In this document: in pieces, positions 47,062 through 55,649 of the stretch
Position numbering within the stretch: the stretch's first letter is position 1
How the letters are laid out: the number at the start of each line of letters is the position of its first letter
From: UBA5158 sp040389045
GTDB taxonomy: Bacteria > Pseudomonadota > Gammaproteobacteria > DSM-16500
Direction of reading: 5' to 3'
DNA: 64,000 nt
Assembly (NCBI GenBank): GCA_040389045.1
Contig: JAZKAT010000013.1
Span: 27,457-91,456, forward strand
Position numbers and translations under genes: made by a program
The notes under the pieces: generated by a model
The model's database searches: none
The model's input: only the letters and a program-made list of their open reading frames with translations
What the model was told of the DNA's origin: nothing

Positions 47062-47871
47062 ATGATGAAGATTTTAATTTTAGGCGCAAACGGTTTTATC
47101 GGCAGTAATTTAAGTGCGGCGATTTTGGCGCAAACGGATTGGCATATTTATGCTATGGATATGGCGCAGGATAAGTTGAGTGATTGTCTGGAGCATAGCC
47201 GCTTTCATTTCTTTTCGGGTGATATGACGGTGGAAACAGAGTGGGTCACAGAACGCATTAAAGAATGTGATGTAGTATTGCCTTTGGTTGCGATCGCCAC
47301 GCCAGCGGTTTATGTGCAAGAGCCATTGCGGGTGTTTGAATTGGATTTTGAAGCGAACCTCGCGATTATCCGGCAGTGTGTGAAGTATCATAAGAGAATT
47401 ATTTTTCCNNNNNNNNNNNNNNNNNNNNNNNNNNNNNNNNNNNNNNNNNNNNNNNNNNNNNNNNNNNNNNNNNNNNNNNNNNNNNNNNNNNNNNNNNNNN
47501 NNNNNNNNGAGCAAAAGCGTTGTTTTATGCATATTGATGATGGTGTGGATGCTTTGCTTAAAATTATTGAAAACAAAGACGCGAGTGCGACGCATAGAAT
47601 TTTTAATATTGGTAATCCGAAGGAAAATATTTCTATCCGTACGTTGGCGGAAACCTTGGTATCACTTATCAAGACTTATCCTAAACATAGTGAAGCCGCC
47701 GGAAAAACCAAATTGGTTGATGTGGATGCCGATAGTTATTATGGTTCTGGATATCAGGATGTGGAGTTGCGAGTGCCAGCGATTGGCCGCGCGGAAAAAT
47801 ATTTAGGCTGGCAGCCAAAAGTTAATTTGGAAACGGGGTTGAAGAAGACGTTGGATTTTTATTTGGCGTGA
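47062..47871 (+). CDS. ArnA-dehydrogenase-like NAD-dependent epimerase/decarboxylase, split by a gap
   Basis: Visible parts match the C-terminal dehydrogenase domain of ArnA: GANGFIGSNL, CDVVLPLVAIATPAVYV, PLRVFELDFEANL, KYHKRIIF before the gap, and EQKRCFMHIDDGVDALL, FNIGNPKEN and GYQDVELRVP after it. ArnA oxidatively decarboxylates UDP-glucuronate to UDP-4-keto-pentose. The 100 Ns stand for about 100 missing residues by comparison with ArnA, including the Tyr/Lys catalytic pair. The frame happens to stay open across the placeholder. The ArnA N-terminal formyltransferase domain is absent; the gene starts directly with the Rossmann fold after TAAGGA. Confidence 0.8.
   Translation: MMKILILGANGFIGSNLSAAILAQTDWHIYAMDMAQDKLSDCLEHSRFHFFSGDMTVETEWVTERIKECDVVLPLVAIATPAVYVQEPLRVFELDFEANLAIIRQCVKYHKRIIFXXXXXXXXXXXXXXXXXXXXXXXXXXXXXXXXXXEQKRCFMHIDDGVDALLKIIENKDASATHRIFNIGNPKENISIRTLAETLVSLIKTYPKHSEAAGKTKLVDVDADSYYGSGYQDVELRVPAIGRAEKYLGWQPKVNLETGLKKTLDFYLA
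47409..47508. other. Assembly gap (100 N), true missing sequence
   Basis: Flanks are not duplicated, unlike the other two gaps. Comparison with ArnA places about 102 residues (about 306 bp) between the flanks, so the placeholder is shorter than the real gap. Confidence 0.8.
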
Positions 47872-47945
47872 TGATATATCGTTGTGGCTATTGTAGCTCG
47901 TATGAGCCACCGGTGGGTGGTGCTAACGCAGCGACATACGGGAAT

Positions 47946-47988
47946 ACATCTTTTCACCTCTGCCCAAGGGGAGAGGTAAAAAAGATGT
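47946..47988. terminator. Imperfect hairpin between convergent genes
   Basis: ACATCTTTT plus CACCTCT pairs with AGAGGT plus AAAAAAGATGT around a GC-rich loop. It lies between the ArnA-like stop and the ogt stop and could terminate both transcripts. Confidence 0.5.
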
Positions 47989-47993
47989 TTCCA

Positions 47994-48473
47994 CTACGAT
48001 ATTTGATCTTGTTCTATATCAAGTAACATTTTTTTTATCGGTACACTCCCAGCATAGCCACCTAGCGTTCCATCCGCGGCAATCACGCGATGACATGGCA
48101 CGATAATACTTAGTGGGTTTTGTCCATTTGCGGTGCCTACGGCGCGACAAGCTTTTGCGTTTTCTATTGCGGTGGCAATGTCCTTATAGGCGCGGGTTTG
48201 GCCGTAAGGAATTTTCATCAATTCTTTCCATACTCTTTGCTGGAATGGTGTGCCCTCAGCTTGTAATGGGAGAGTAAAGGTTTTGCGTTTGCCATCAAGA
48301 TATTCGATGAGTTGTTGTTCGGCGGTTTTTAACAAATTCGTTTCAAGCGCATGTTCGGCGCTGACCATTTCCATATTTTGCTTTTTCCAAAAGACGCCGT
48401 GTAAGGCTTGGGCTGTACCTACCAGGTAGAGTGGGCCAATTTTTGTAGCAATCTTTAATTGAAATTTTCGCAT
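47994..48473 (-). CDS. ogt: Methylated-DNA-protein-cysteine S-methyltransferase (Ogt)
   Basis: 159 residues with GAGGG 7 bases before the ATG. The methyl-acceptor motif IIVPCHRVIAADGTLGGYAGS is complete, with the winged-helix recognition region before it (FQQRVWKELMKIPYGQTRAYKDIA). It removes O6-alkyl groups from guanine in a suicide reaction. It starts 21 bases after the Ada-AlkA gene on the same strand, so the two form an alkylation-repair operon. Confidence 0.94.
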   Translation of the reverse strand: MRKFQLKIATKIGPLYLVGTAQALHGVFWKKQNMEMVSAEHALETNLLKTAEQQLIEYLDGKRKTFTLPLQAEGTPFQQRVWKELMKIPYGQTRAYKDIATAIENAKACRAVGTANGQNPLSIIVPCHRVIAADGTLGGYAGSVPIKKMLLDIEQDQIS

Positions 48474-48494
48474 GGTAAAACCCTCGTGTGGTTG

Positions 48495-49952
48495 TTAACT
48501 TCGTTTTTTAGCACTAACTTTCTTCTTTGCTATTTCATTAGCATGAGAACGCCAAAATAATGCTGCGACATAACCGCGCCATGGGCTCATTTTTTCTAGT
48601 TGTAATTGAGGATGTTGTTTTAAAATTCTTGCTAGCACCAAATCACTCGCGGGAAAAGTATCAGTGTGCCGCAATACTTTGAGCATCATGTAATGCGCGG
48701 TCCACGAGCCTATGCCTTTAATGGTCAAGAGCTTTTGCATAAAGCTGTCAACATCTTGCGTAGGTTCAAGGGATAACTGGTTTTCCAATAGCGCCTGACA
48801 AAAATTAATTAAGGTTTGTTTACGTACGCGAGTGGATTTGAGATGAGTCAAGTCTGCCTGAATAATGTCGGTGGGTGTTGGAAATAATTTTATTGGCTTT
48901 CCGTTTAGTTCAAGTCCGGAATTTTTTCCGGCTATTTCGATTAAATCATGGAGTAATGCGCGACCACGGGCTACGCTGACTAACTGTCCCAGGATAGTGC
49001 CAATCGCGATCTCGAAAGAATCCCAGCCAGAGGGCAGGCGTACGCCGCTATGTTGTTTTAGTAATTTTTTTAATTTGGGATCTAATTCTAAAACATTGGC
49101 GATAATGGCGGGATCAGAACTAAGATCAAATAAATTTCTGACCCGTGCGATAATCAAATGAATAATAGAAGTATCGGGAAAATTAATTTCAACAATCAGG
49201 GATGCGTTTTCCGCGTCATTTGAGATGGCGATAGTGCCTACTTTGCCATTCATCGCAACGACGCGGTGCATTTTATCGGCTTCAAACCATTCCAGGTTTC
49301 CTACTTTATGGCTTTCGTAGGATTTCAATAAACCATTGAAATCAAACGGTGGGCGATAGGGAATGTTAATTTTCAAGCCCGGATCAGTTTTTGCGGTTTG
49401 CTTGTTGCCACGAGTTGCGCTAGGGCTTTTTTTAAAACGTTCTTTAAAAGCATCGTTAAAACGCCTGATGGAAGAAAACCCGGCAGCGAAAACTATTTGG
49501 GTAATGGGTAATGCGGTTTCGATAATGAGTTTACGCGCTAGATTTAAACGATTCTCAAAAAAAAGTTGTTTAGGGGTTTTGCCAATTTCGGCTAAAAAAA
49601 GTCGGCGTAAATGTCGCGCGCTGATACCAAATTGTTCGGCGAAATCATCTTCATTAAAACTAATGAGTTCCTGGGCATTGATTATTTTTACCGCTCGTCT
49701 GACCACGGCGGACTTGCCAATCCACGCGGGTGATTGGGGCGCACTTTCAGGCCGACAGCGCATGCACGGTCTATAGCCGGCTTTTTCCGCATCTATATGT
49801 GTAGAAAAAAACTCGACATTTTCGCGTTTAGGCTTGGCGGGACAAATGGGACGGCAATAAACTCCGGTGGTTTTTACGCCCACAAAGAATTTGCCGTCGA
49901 AGCGGTTGTCTCGGGCTAGCATAGCTTGGTAGTAAATATTGTCTTTTTTCAT
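48495..49952 (-). CDS. Ada-AlkA fusion: methyl-sensing regulator and 3-methyladenine glycosylase
   Basis: 485 residues combining two repair proteins. Residues 1-75 are the Ada zinc domain with Cys33, Cys37, Cys63 and Cys66 (VYCRPIC and PCMRC); Cys33 corresponds to the methyl-phosphotriester acceptor of Ada. Residues 85-185 form an AraC-type double helix-turn-helix (ISARHLRRLFLAEIGKTPKQL). Residues 195-475 are an AlkA-type HhH-GPD glycosylase with LTIKGIGSWTAHYMMLKVL and the catalytic aspartate in FPASDLVL. Such fusions sense alkylation, activate their promoter and excise damaged bases. ogt follows 21 bases downstream, replacing the Ada C-terminal methyltransferase domain that is absent here. 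Confidence 0.94.
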   Translation of the reverse strand: MKKDNIYYQAMLARDNRFDGKFFVGVKTTGVYCRPICPAKPKRENVEFFSTHIDAEKAGYRPCMRCRPESAPQSPAWIGKSAVVRRAVKIINAQELISFNEDDFAEQFGISARHLRRLFLAEIGKTPKQLFFENRLNLARKLIIETALPITQIVFAAGFSSIRRFNDAFKERFKKSPSATRGNKQTAKTDPGLKINIPYRPPFDFNGLLKSYESHKVGNLEWFEADKMHRVVAMNGKVGTIAISNDAENASLIVEINFPDTSIIHLIIARVRNLFDLSSDPAIIANVLELDPKLKKLLKQHSGVRLPSGWDSFEIAIGTILGQLVSVARGRALLHDLIEIAGKNSGLELNGKPIKLFPTPTDIIQADLTHLKSTRVRKQTLINFCQALLENQLSLEPTQDVDSFMQKLLTIKGIGSWTAHYMMLKVLRHTDTFPASDLVLARILKQHPQLQLEKMSPWRGYVAALFWRSHANEIAKKKVSAKKRS

Positions 49953-50054
49953 AGCTTAAGCATAGGCAACATTTGGGGTAAATTCTAGCTGTTTTCGGAC
50001 ATGGTCGGTTCGCCGTATTCCGCCGCGAGCTACAATTTTATTTGAATGGCTTTT

Positions 50055-50161
50055 GTAGGTTGGGCTGAGCATAGTGTGAAAGTCATGACTAGCACACATA
50101 GCGAAGCCCAACAGTTTGTGATTTAAAAAACTGTTGGGCTTCGTTGCACTCAGCCCAACCT
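50055..50161. repeat. Palindromic interspersed element (family B), expanded copy
   Basis: The right half matches the 83-bp element at 52907-52989. The left half has about 24 extra bases after GTAGGTTGGGCTGAGC, with their own small inverted repeat (TAGTGTG and CACACAT region). Ends are complementary, GTAGGTTGGGCTGAG with CTCAGCCCAACC. Non-coding, just past the stop of the minus-strand gene at 50177. Confidence 0.8.
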
Positions 50162-50176
50162 GCTTATTAATACCGG

Positions 50177-52198
50177 TTACGGGATGGCGCGTTTTTTTTC
50201 TTCCTCTTCTATTAAGGTTGCAGGCGCTGCGGTATTCAATTGTAAACGATTTGGATTGTTGCCAAAGCGGCGGATGTGATTATTGTGAAAGTATATGGAT
50301 TCTTTGTTTATTGCTTCTTGAAGTGGGGTTGCAGCCTGGGTGAATTTTCCGAAACGGTCGATGACAGATTTTAGCGAAATTTCAATTGCTGCAAACTGGT
50401 TTGAATCGTTTAGTAATAATGCGCTTTCGTTCAGAGAGGTGGCCGCGTCATTGAGTTCAGTTTTTGCTTTTGTTAAAGACAGTGTAATATCATCAAGTGG
50501 TTGCCGGGATTTTCTTTGCAGCCAATTTTCCTTTTGCAAATCGGCGTAGCTTTTTTCAATTTTTTCTAAGAACAAATTTAAATCCTGTAATTTAACTGAT
50601 AGCTTGTGGTGCTTTTGTAGTAATTGATTTCCCTTATGCTCATAATAGCTGTAAAAACTTATAAATTTATTAAATATTTTTGTAGCATTATTAATATCTT
50701 TATTGATTGAAGTCAGTTGATTGCTAAATTTTAATAAGTTTTCGGCTGTTTCAGCTACTTCGTTTATTTCATGCTGTAGCTTAAGAAGAGCAGGCTTGAT
50801 TGTTTGAATAAGATTGTTAACTGCCATTAATTCTGCATTTTTTTCAAATGAAAAAGGCATGCCTGCTAAAGTAAGAATATAATCATTATAATTTTTCTCT
50901 AATTGGAGTTTTTCTTCATCTGCTGCCTTTAGATGAACTTCCAGGTCTGATTTAGACAAAATATCAGGAAGTAATACTAAATGTCTAGGTGTTTCAGCAA
51001 ATGCAGCGCTGACATTTTTTAATAGCCATTCTATTTCCTGAATTTTGTAGGCAAATTCAGCTTCAGCTAATAAAATTTCGTTATCATTTATTAGCGTATA
51101 TTTAACAAAAGCAACAGTTGGTAAATCCTCTATTTTAATATCTCTGCCTATTACCACAATATTGATAATAGCTTTTTTTCGATTGGTCGTTAGGGGTGCG
51201 GATTGTGTTGCTGAAGTATCGGTAATATCAACACTTTCTTTATCAGTTTTTAAAACATCACGTAGTTTAACTTCATTTGTTAATTCTTTTAAATTATTCC
51301 AGGCACGCTTAAATTTTTTATTAAATTCTTTGAGAATTAATTGTTTCTTCTCCAGCATGTCTGGTGCTAGAGTTTCTTTGGTTTGGTCTATTGATAATAA
51401 GAATTTCTTAATATTTTTTAAGGTATACAGATAAATTATTACTATGTTGGTCCTGATGTTAGCTTCAGCAGGATCACCTATTACAAAAACAATTTCTTTA
51501 TAGGCGGATGCGGCAGCTAATTGACTATGAAAATTTGTAACTTCAGTAAGATTTCTGCTAACCACAGTATCAAGAGATAACATTAATAAGGGCAGGGTAG
51601 TATAGATTTGCGATACTGTGCACTCGTAGAGTTCTGTTATTTGCGTATCAAAAGTATTGATTACATTTTTTGCTTGCTCTAAACACTCGAACAAATTTGC
51701 TTTTTCGGTTTGTAATAAATTAATTTCTGCTTCTCTGGGAGTTCTTGTCTGACCTGCTTGCGTTAAAAGGTAGGGTATATTGCTATTATTCAAATGATTA
51801 GCCATTGCATTCATTGCCTGCATAAGCGCCATGATTTTGTGGTGATTATTGTCATTTAGTAAATAAGTTTGGCAGAAATCAGCATTAATTTCGGTAATAT
51901 TTACATATGAGATTACATCCACATTAATATTGCCTGTAGAAACGCGTATCTTAACTTGGCCTAAAAGTTTTTTTATTGCCTTTACCGAAAAATTAGTTTG
52001 GTTTTTAAGGCTAAGCATTGCCTGACCAGCAGCGCCCAATTCGCGGCACAACTTTAATAAAGCTGCTCGGGTGGCTGGTGCGCTATCCAGGGTTTTGATG
52101 TTAGCGATTTTCTTTTGAATTTCGTCCTGGTTATAAACCGGCAAAATATTATCTTGAAAAGCTTTCTCAACTTTTGCGATTAATTCGTGAAGAAACAT
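50177..52198 (-). CDS. Large unknown helical protein
   Basis: 673 residues, predicted almost wholly helical with several long amphipathic and coiled-coil stretches (for example about 505-590). No signal peptide; one moderately hydrophobic segment near residue 250 (IRTNIVIIYLYTLKNI). The C-terminus is charged (IEEEEKKRAIP). I recognise no family. A weak AAGG site precedes the ATG. It is monocistronic and orphan, like the coiled-coil gene at 15890, and is an effector or structural-protein candidate only by size and lack of bacterial homologues that I can name. Confidence 0.65.
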   Translation of the reverse strand: MFLHELIAKVEKAFQDNILPVYNQDEIQKKIANIKTLDSAPATRAALLKLCRELGAAGQAMLSLKNQTNFSVKAIKKLLGQVKIRVSTGNINVDVISYVNITEINADFCQTYLLNDNNHHKIMALMQAMNAMANHLNNSNIPYLLTQAGQTRTPREAEINLLQTEKANLFECLEQAKNVINTFDTQITELYECTVSQIYTTLPLLMLSLDTVVSRNLTEVTNFHSQLAAASAYKEIVFVIGDPAEANIRTNIVIIYLYTLKNIKKFLLSIDQTKETLAPDMLEKKQLILKEFNKKFKRAWNNLKELTNEVKLRDVLKTDKESVDITDTSATQSAPLTTNRKKAIINIVVIGRDIKIEDLPTVAFVKYTLINDNEILLAEAEFAYKIQEIEWLLKNVSAAFAETPRHLVLLPDILSKSDLEVHLKAADEEKLQLEKNYNDYILTLAGMPFSFEKNAELMAVNNLIQTIKPALLKLQHEINEVAETAENLLKFSNQLTSINKDINNATKIFNKFISFYSYYEHKGNQLLQKHHKLSVKLQDLNLFLEKIEKSYADLQKENWLQRKSRQPLDDITLSLTKAKTELNDAATSLNESALLLNDSNQFAAIEISLKSVIDRFGKFTQAATPLQEAINKESIYFHNNHIRRFGNNPNRLQLNTAAPATLIEEEEKKRAIP

Positions 52199-52408
52199 TA
52201 TTTAATAACCTTTTTTAATGTGAGGAGGACAATTTTTGTTCGATTTGATGTAGTTTCAGAAAGCTCGATTTTAAACGTTTTTTGGACAAATTGGAACAAT
52301 TGCGTCAGCAATAGTACTTTATATATTCATTAAAAGTGAGAATGATAAGTTGGGTTCCTGTATTCCGTTTGTTATAATGTGCCAAATTTTTGACTAAACG
52401 AGGCTGTA

Positions 52409-52894
52409 ATGTCTGCTCCAAGAAGTTCTACTTATACCTATACTCCTAAAATTTCAACATCAAACCCCGATGATGCTAAAGCACAGCAGTTATATCAGCA
52501 ACTCCAGCAATCAGCGCCAACATCGCAGCACCCTAACATCATTTCTCAACCTTCTATGGTGGTGACATCGTCCTCTAATGCCGCGATTAGCACGCTGCTG
52601 GCCAATGCACAACGCAATTCATCCGCGCAACCTACACCCGTTACTGGATTATATCCAGAGTACCAAAACCCAAATTTACCTGCGGCAAAAATAACAATAA
52701 CTGTAACAGCTAAGCCCCCAGAGCCATTGCAGAAAATGACTTACACGGGTTCCGTTAATCTAACTGGAAATAAAAGTAGTGAGCAAGCCTGGAACCGTTT
52801 ACACGAAGGCCGACTCCGTCCTGAGGATAACAAAAGTAAAGATGTAAATGTATCTCATGGTGTCGATATTGTGAGTAATACTATGCGTTTGTAA
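52409..52894 (+). CDS. Hypothetical Ser/Thr/Pro/Gln-rich protein
   Basis: 161 residues with a GAGG site before the ATG at 52409. The sequence is low-complexity and probably disordered (Ser, Thr, Pro, Gln, Asn), with a short conserved-looking C-terminal third (YTGSVNLTGNKSSEQAWNRL). No signal peptide or membrane segment. Monocistronic; the palindromic element at 52907 begins 12 bases after its stop. Function unknown. Confidence 0.55.
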   Translation: MSAPRSSTYTYTPKISTSNPDDAKAQQLYQQLQQSAPTSQHPNIISQPSMVVTSSSNAAISTLLANAQRNSSAQPTPVTGLYPEYQNPNLPAAKITITVTAKPPEPLQKMTYTGSVNLTGNKSSEQAWNRLHEGRLRPEDNKSKDVNVSHGVDIVSNTMRL

Positions 52895-52906
52895 CAGTTC
52901 ATTTAT

Positions 52907-52989
52907 GTAGGTTGGGCTGAGCGAAGCGAAGCCCAACAGTTTGTGACTTTAAAAAACTGTTGGGCTTCGTTGCACTCAGCCCAACCTAC
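52907..52989. repeat. Palindromic interspersed element (family B), 83 bp, left of HigBA
   Basis: Nearly perfect palindrome of about 35-bp arms (GTAGGTTGGGCTGAG at the start, its complement at the end) around GTGACTTTAAAA. It differs from the copy at 53688-53770 at one base. It supplies the stop codon of the antitoxin gene at 52986. Confidence 0.9.
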
Positions 52990-53306
52990 GCAGCTTTAAC
53001 CTCAACTAAAAATTTCATCCCTTCTCGCACGATTAAATCTTGTAAACATAATCTGACAAATTGTTGGGGGGAATAACCTAATTTTAATGCAAATCCTTCA
53101 GCAGCTTTAGGGCTGGCGAATCTTCGGTTATGTTCAAGGTCACACAAATATTGTTTAGAAACGCCAAGAATTTTTGCAAATTCTATTTGAGTTAATTCGT
53201 CTCCTTGACGAATTGCTAGGAGAAGATTGTTTAAGGTTAAAGATTTTCCTGAAATTGCTGCTAATGCTTTTTGTGTTTTAGTCGATTTTAATTTTTTAGT
53301 AGGCAT
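52986..53306 (-). CDS. HigA-type XRE-family antitoxin
   Basis: 106 residues. A helix-turn-helix spans about 35-65 (LTQIEFAKILGVSKQYLCDLEHNRR), with basic N-terminal residues 1-15. It overlaps the upstream toxin gene by 11 bases, toxin first, as in higBA modules. Antitoxins of this type bind the promoter and neutralise the toxin. The last codons and the stop fall in the 83-bp palindromic element, so that element entered or grew at the 3' end of the gene. Confidence 0.88.
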   Translation of the reverse strand: MPTKKLKSTKTQKALAAISGKSLTLNNLLLAIRQGDELTQIEFAKILGVSKQYLCDLEHNRRFASPKAAEGFALKLGYSPQQFVRLCLQDLIVREGMKFLVEVKAA

Positions 53307-53580
53307 GTTTGTTAACCTCTATTATTTCTATAATATCAATAGCACCTTGTTTATCTATAATGTAAATAGCTCGATAAGCTTTGGTGAGTCGAATCGAGCG
53401 TTGACCATTTCGTTTGCCTTTCAAAGGTTCATCGTGATAACCGGGAATTTTTCTAACTTCACTCAAGCCGCGGTGCGCAACATCATCTTCCCACGCTTGC
53501 AATTTCATCACGACATATTCTGGAACTTTTGCTAAATCTCGTAGCGCTTTTTTGGTTATAACAACTGTGAAGATATCCAT
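53296..53580 (-). CDS. RelE/HigB-family toxin
   Basis: 94 residues of the RelE/ParE fold: helices in FTVVITKKALRDLAKVPEYVVMKLQ, followed by strands with the basic RSIRLTKAYRAIYII and the IIEIIEVNKHAY end typical of HigB/RelE ribosome-dependent mRNA interferases. AGGA lies 6 bases before the ATG. It is the first gene of a toxin-antitoxin pair and overlaps the antitoxin gene by 11 bases. Confidence 0.88.
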   Translation of the reverse strand: MDIFTVVITKKALRDLAKVPEYVVMKLQAWEDDVAHRGLSEVRKIPGYHDEPLKGKRNGQRSIRLTKAYRAIYIIDKQGAIDIIEIIEVNKHAY

Positions 53581-53598
53581 GTGCTTCCTATGATAAGT

Positions 53599-53617
53599 GT
53601 ACCCTGTTTAAGGGTAC
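53599..53617. promoter_or_regulatory. Operator-like inverted repeat of the HigBA module
   Basis: GTACCCT-GTTTA-AGGGTAC: perfect 7-bp arms with a 5-base spacer, 19 bases upstream of the toxin start. A TATCAT -10-like box lies between it and the ATG (minus strand). It fits the site bound by the HigA dimer. Confidence 0.65.
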
Positions 53618-53687
53618 TTTGCTAGATGATTGTTAAGTTATTGTTTATGCGTGGATTTTTGGGGGGGAAGGTTGAGGTGGGGGTTTT

Positions 53688-53770
53688 GTAGGTTGGGCTG
53701 AGCGAAACGAAGCCCAACAGTTTGTGACTTTAAAAAACTGTTGGGCTTCGTTGCACTCAGCCCAACCTAC
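53688..53770. repeat. Palindromic interspersed element (family B), 83 bp, right of HigBA
   Basis: Same 83-bp element as at 52907-52989, one base different (A for G in the left arm). With that copy it brackets the toxin-antitoxin genes. It begins 71 bases beyond the operator. Confidence 0.9.
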
Positions 53771-53779
53771 GTTTATTTA

Positions 53780-54349
53780 TTAAAAATTTAGGGTCAAAAT
53801 ATCGGAGTGGTTGTGTTGGGGTTCTTCGTGTCTTCTGGTTGGGGTTGGTTCGGTGGCGAAGAACGTGTAGCCGGATTTGATGCAGCTTGCAAAATGGGAA
53901 CCCATGCGGGCTATTGATTTTGCGCGAGTCATCGCGAATACACATCCTACTACGATGGCAGGGATTAAATACCAGTAAGTGCTGTTGGCGTAAACTGGTT
54001 CTTGCGCGGCAATCTTATGCGAATTCATTAAAGGGAAATCGCTAGATTTCGAGGGCAGGGCATTGGAGGCAGGCAAAGACAGTTGCGTATCTGCCGCCGA
54101 TTTTTCTCTGTGCATACCGTCTATAATAGTTTTGGTGCTGGCTTGGTCTTGTTGTTCTAGCTTAGCAAATTCTGCGGCTTCTTCAATTTCCGTATCCCAA
54201 GGTAGGGCATCTAAAAGAGGTTGAAGTGCCTGTCCCGCTTGTTCCATTTTTTCCCTTTGGTCATGAGCTAAAATAGCTTGTATGCTCAGCTGGTCCATTT
54301 CCTCAAGAGTTAAGCCTGTTGCGGTTTTTTTTGCGATTGAATCTGACAT
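53780..54349 (-). CDS. Hypothetical protein with a single membrane segment
   Basis: 189 residues; strong GGAGGG site before the ATG. Residues 1-110 are acidic and helical without a signal peptide; a membrane segment lies at about 126-142 (YWYLIPAIVVGCVFAMT); the tail is basic and His-rich (TPTRRHEEPQHNHSDILTLNF). It lies 37 bases downstream of murA on the same strand, so it may be read through from ibaG-murA. I recognise no family. Confidence 0.6.
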   Translation of the reverse strand: MSDSIAKKTATGLTLEEMDQLSIQAILAHDQREKMEQAGQALQPLLDALPWDTEIEEAAEFAKLEQQDQASTKTIIDGMHREKSAADTQLSLPASNALPSKSSDFPLMNSHKIAAQEPVYANSTYWYLIPAIVVGCVFAMTRAKSIARMGSHFASCIKSGYTFFATEPTPTRRHEEPQHNHSDILTLNF

Positions 54350-54386
54350 TTTGTTTTCCCTCCCTCAGCGGTTCCCCGCATGCCGT

Positions 54387-55649
54387 TTAATTTGCTACGC
54401 GGTGTATTCTCGCGCCAAGTTGAGAGAGTTTTTCTTCTATGCATTCATAGCCGCGGTCAATATGGTAAATTCGGTGTACGCTGGTTTCGCCGGTGGCGGC
54501 TAAGCCTGCTAATACTAAGCACGCGGATGCGCGTAAATCGGTTGCCATGGTTTGTGCGCCTAATAGTTCTTTCACGCCGGTGCAAACTGCGGTGTTGCCG
54601 CGCAAGGAAATATCCGCGCCCATGCGCTGTAATTCCTGTACGTGCATAAAACGATTTTCAAAAACAGTTTCGGTAATCATCCCACGGCCTTCCGCGACGG
54701 TATTTAAAGCCATTAACTGTGCTTGCATATCGGTTGGAAATGCGGGGTAAGGTGCTGTGCTGACATTGATGGCGCGGGGACGGTTGCCTTTCATGTCTAA
54801 CAAAATCCAGTCTTTACCGGTAGTAATTTCCGCGCCAGCTTCTTCTAATTTAAGTAACACAGAATTTAAAATGTCTGGACGCGTATTTTTTAATTTAACT
54901 TTACCGCGGGTGATTGCGGCGGCCGTCAGATAAGTCCCGGTCTCAATGCGGTCAGGCAATACCTGGTAACTACCAGTCCCTAATTCTTTTACCCCATCAA
55001 TGATAAGAGTAGAAGTGCCAACGCCACTGATTTTTGCGCCTAAGGTATTTAAGAAATTCGCGAGGTCAGAAACTTCCGGTTCACGCGCCGCGTTGTGAAT
55101 GACCGTCTGACCTTCCGCCAGCACCGCCGCCATCATGATATTTTCAGTACCGGTCACGGTGACAATATCCATGACTATCGTAGTACCCTTTAACCGACCT
55201 TTAACTTTGGCCTTGATATAACCATTTTCGACGTTAATTTTCGCGCCCATGGCCTGCAGGCCTTTCAAGTGCTGGTCAACAGGACGGGTGCCAATCGCGC
55301 AGCCACCAGGCAGCGATACATGCGCTTCACCAAACCGCCCCAATAATGGGCCCAGGACCAGTACCGACGCACGCATAGTGCGTACTAGTTCATAAGGCGC
55401 GTAGAAACTGTTAACATTGCTCGCGTCCATTTCAATGTTGGAGTGTTCGTTTAAAGTCGAACGCGCGCCCATTTGACCCAGCAAATTGATAATGGTCGCT
55501 ACATCATGTAAATGGGGAATATTACTGATAGTCACGGGTGCGGCAGTCAGCAGTGAGCCGGCAATAATCGGCAATGCCGCGTTTTTTGCCCCGGAAATAC
55601 GTATTTCGCCTTGCAGCGGGATGTTACCGTGGATAATTAATTTGTCCAT
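54387..55649 (-). CDS. murA: UDP-N-acetylglucosamine 1-carboxyvinyltransferase (MurA)
   Basis: 420 residues; the first committed step of peptidoglycan synthesis, transferring enolpyruvate from PEP to UDP-GlcNAc. The catalytic loop cysteine is Cys117 in SLPGGCAIGTRPVDQH, the fosfomycin target. Other MurA blocks are ISGAKNAALPII, TENIMMAAVLAEG and PDRIETGTYLTAAA. Its ATG overlaps the ibaG stop by one base (TAATG), so translation is coupled. Confidence 0.97.
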   Translation of the reverse strand: MDKLIIHGNIPLQGEIRISGAKNAALPIIAGSLLTAAPVTISNIPHLHDVATIINLLGQMGARSTLNEHSNIEMDASNVNSFYAPYELVRTMRASVLVLGPLLGRFGEAHVSLPGGCAIGTRPVDQHLKGLQAMGAKINVENGYIKAKVKGRLKGTTIVMDIVTVTGTENIMMAAVLAEGQTVIHNAAREPEVSDLANFLNTLGAKISGVGTSTLIIDGVKELGTGSYQVLPDRIETGTYLTAAAITRGKVKLKNTRPDILNSVLLKLEEAGAEITTGKDWILLDMKGNRPRAINVSTAPYPAFPTDMQAQLMALNTVAEGRGMITETVFENRFMHVQELQRMGADISLRGNTAVCTGVKELLGAQTMATDLRASACLVLAGLAATGETSVHRIYHIDRGYECIEEKLSQLGARIHRVAN

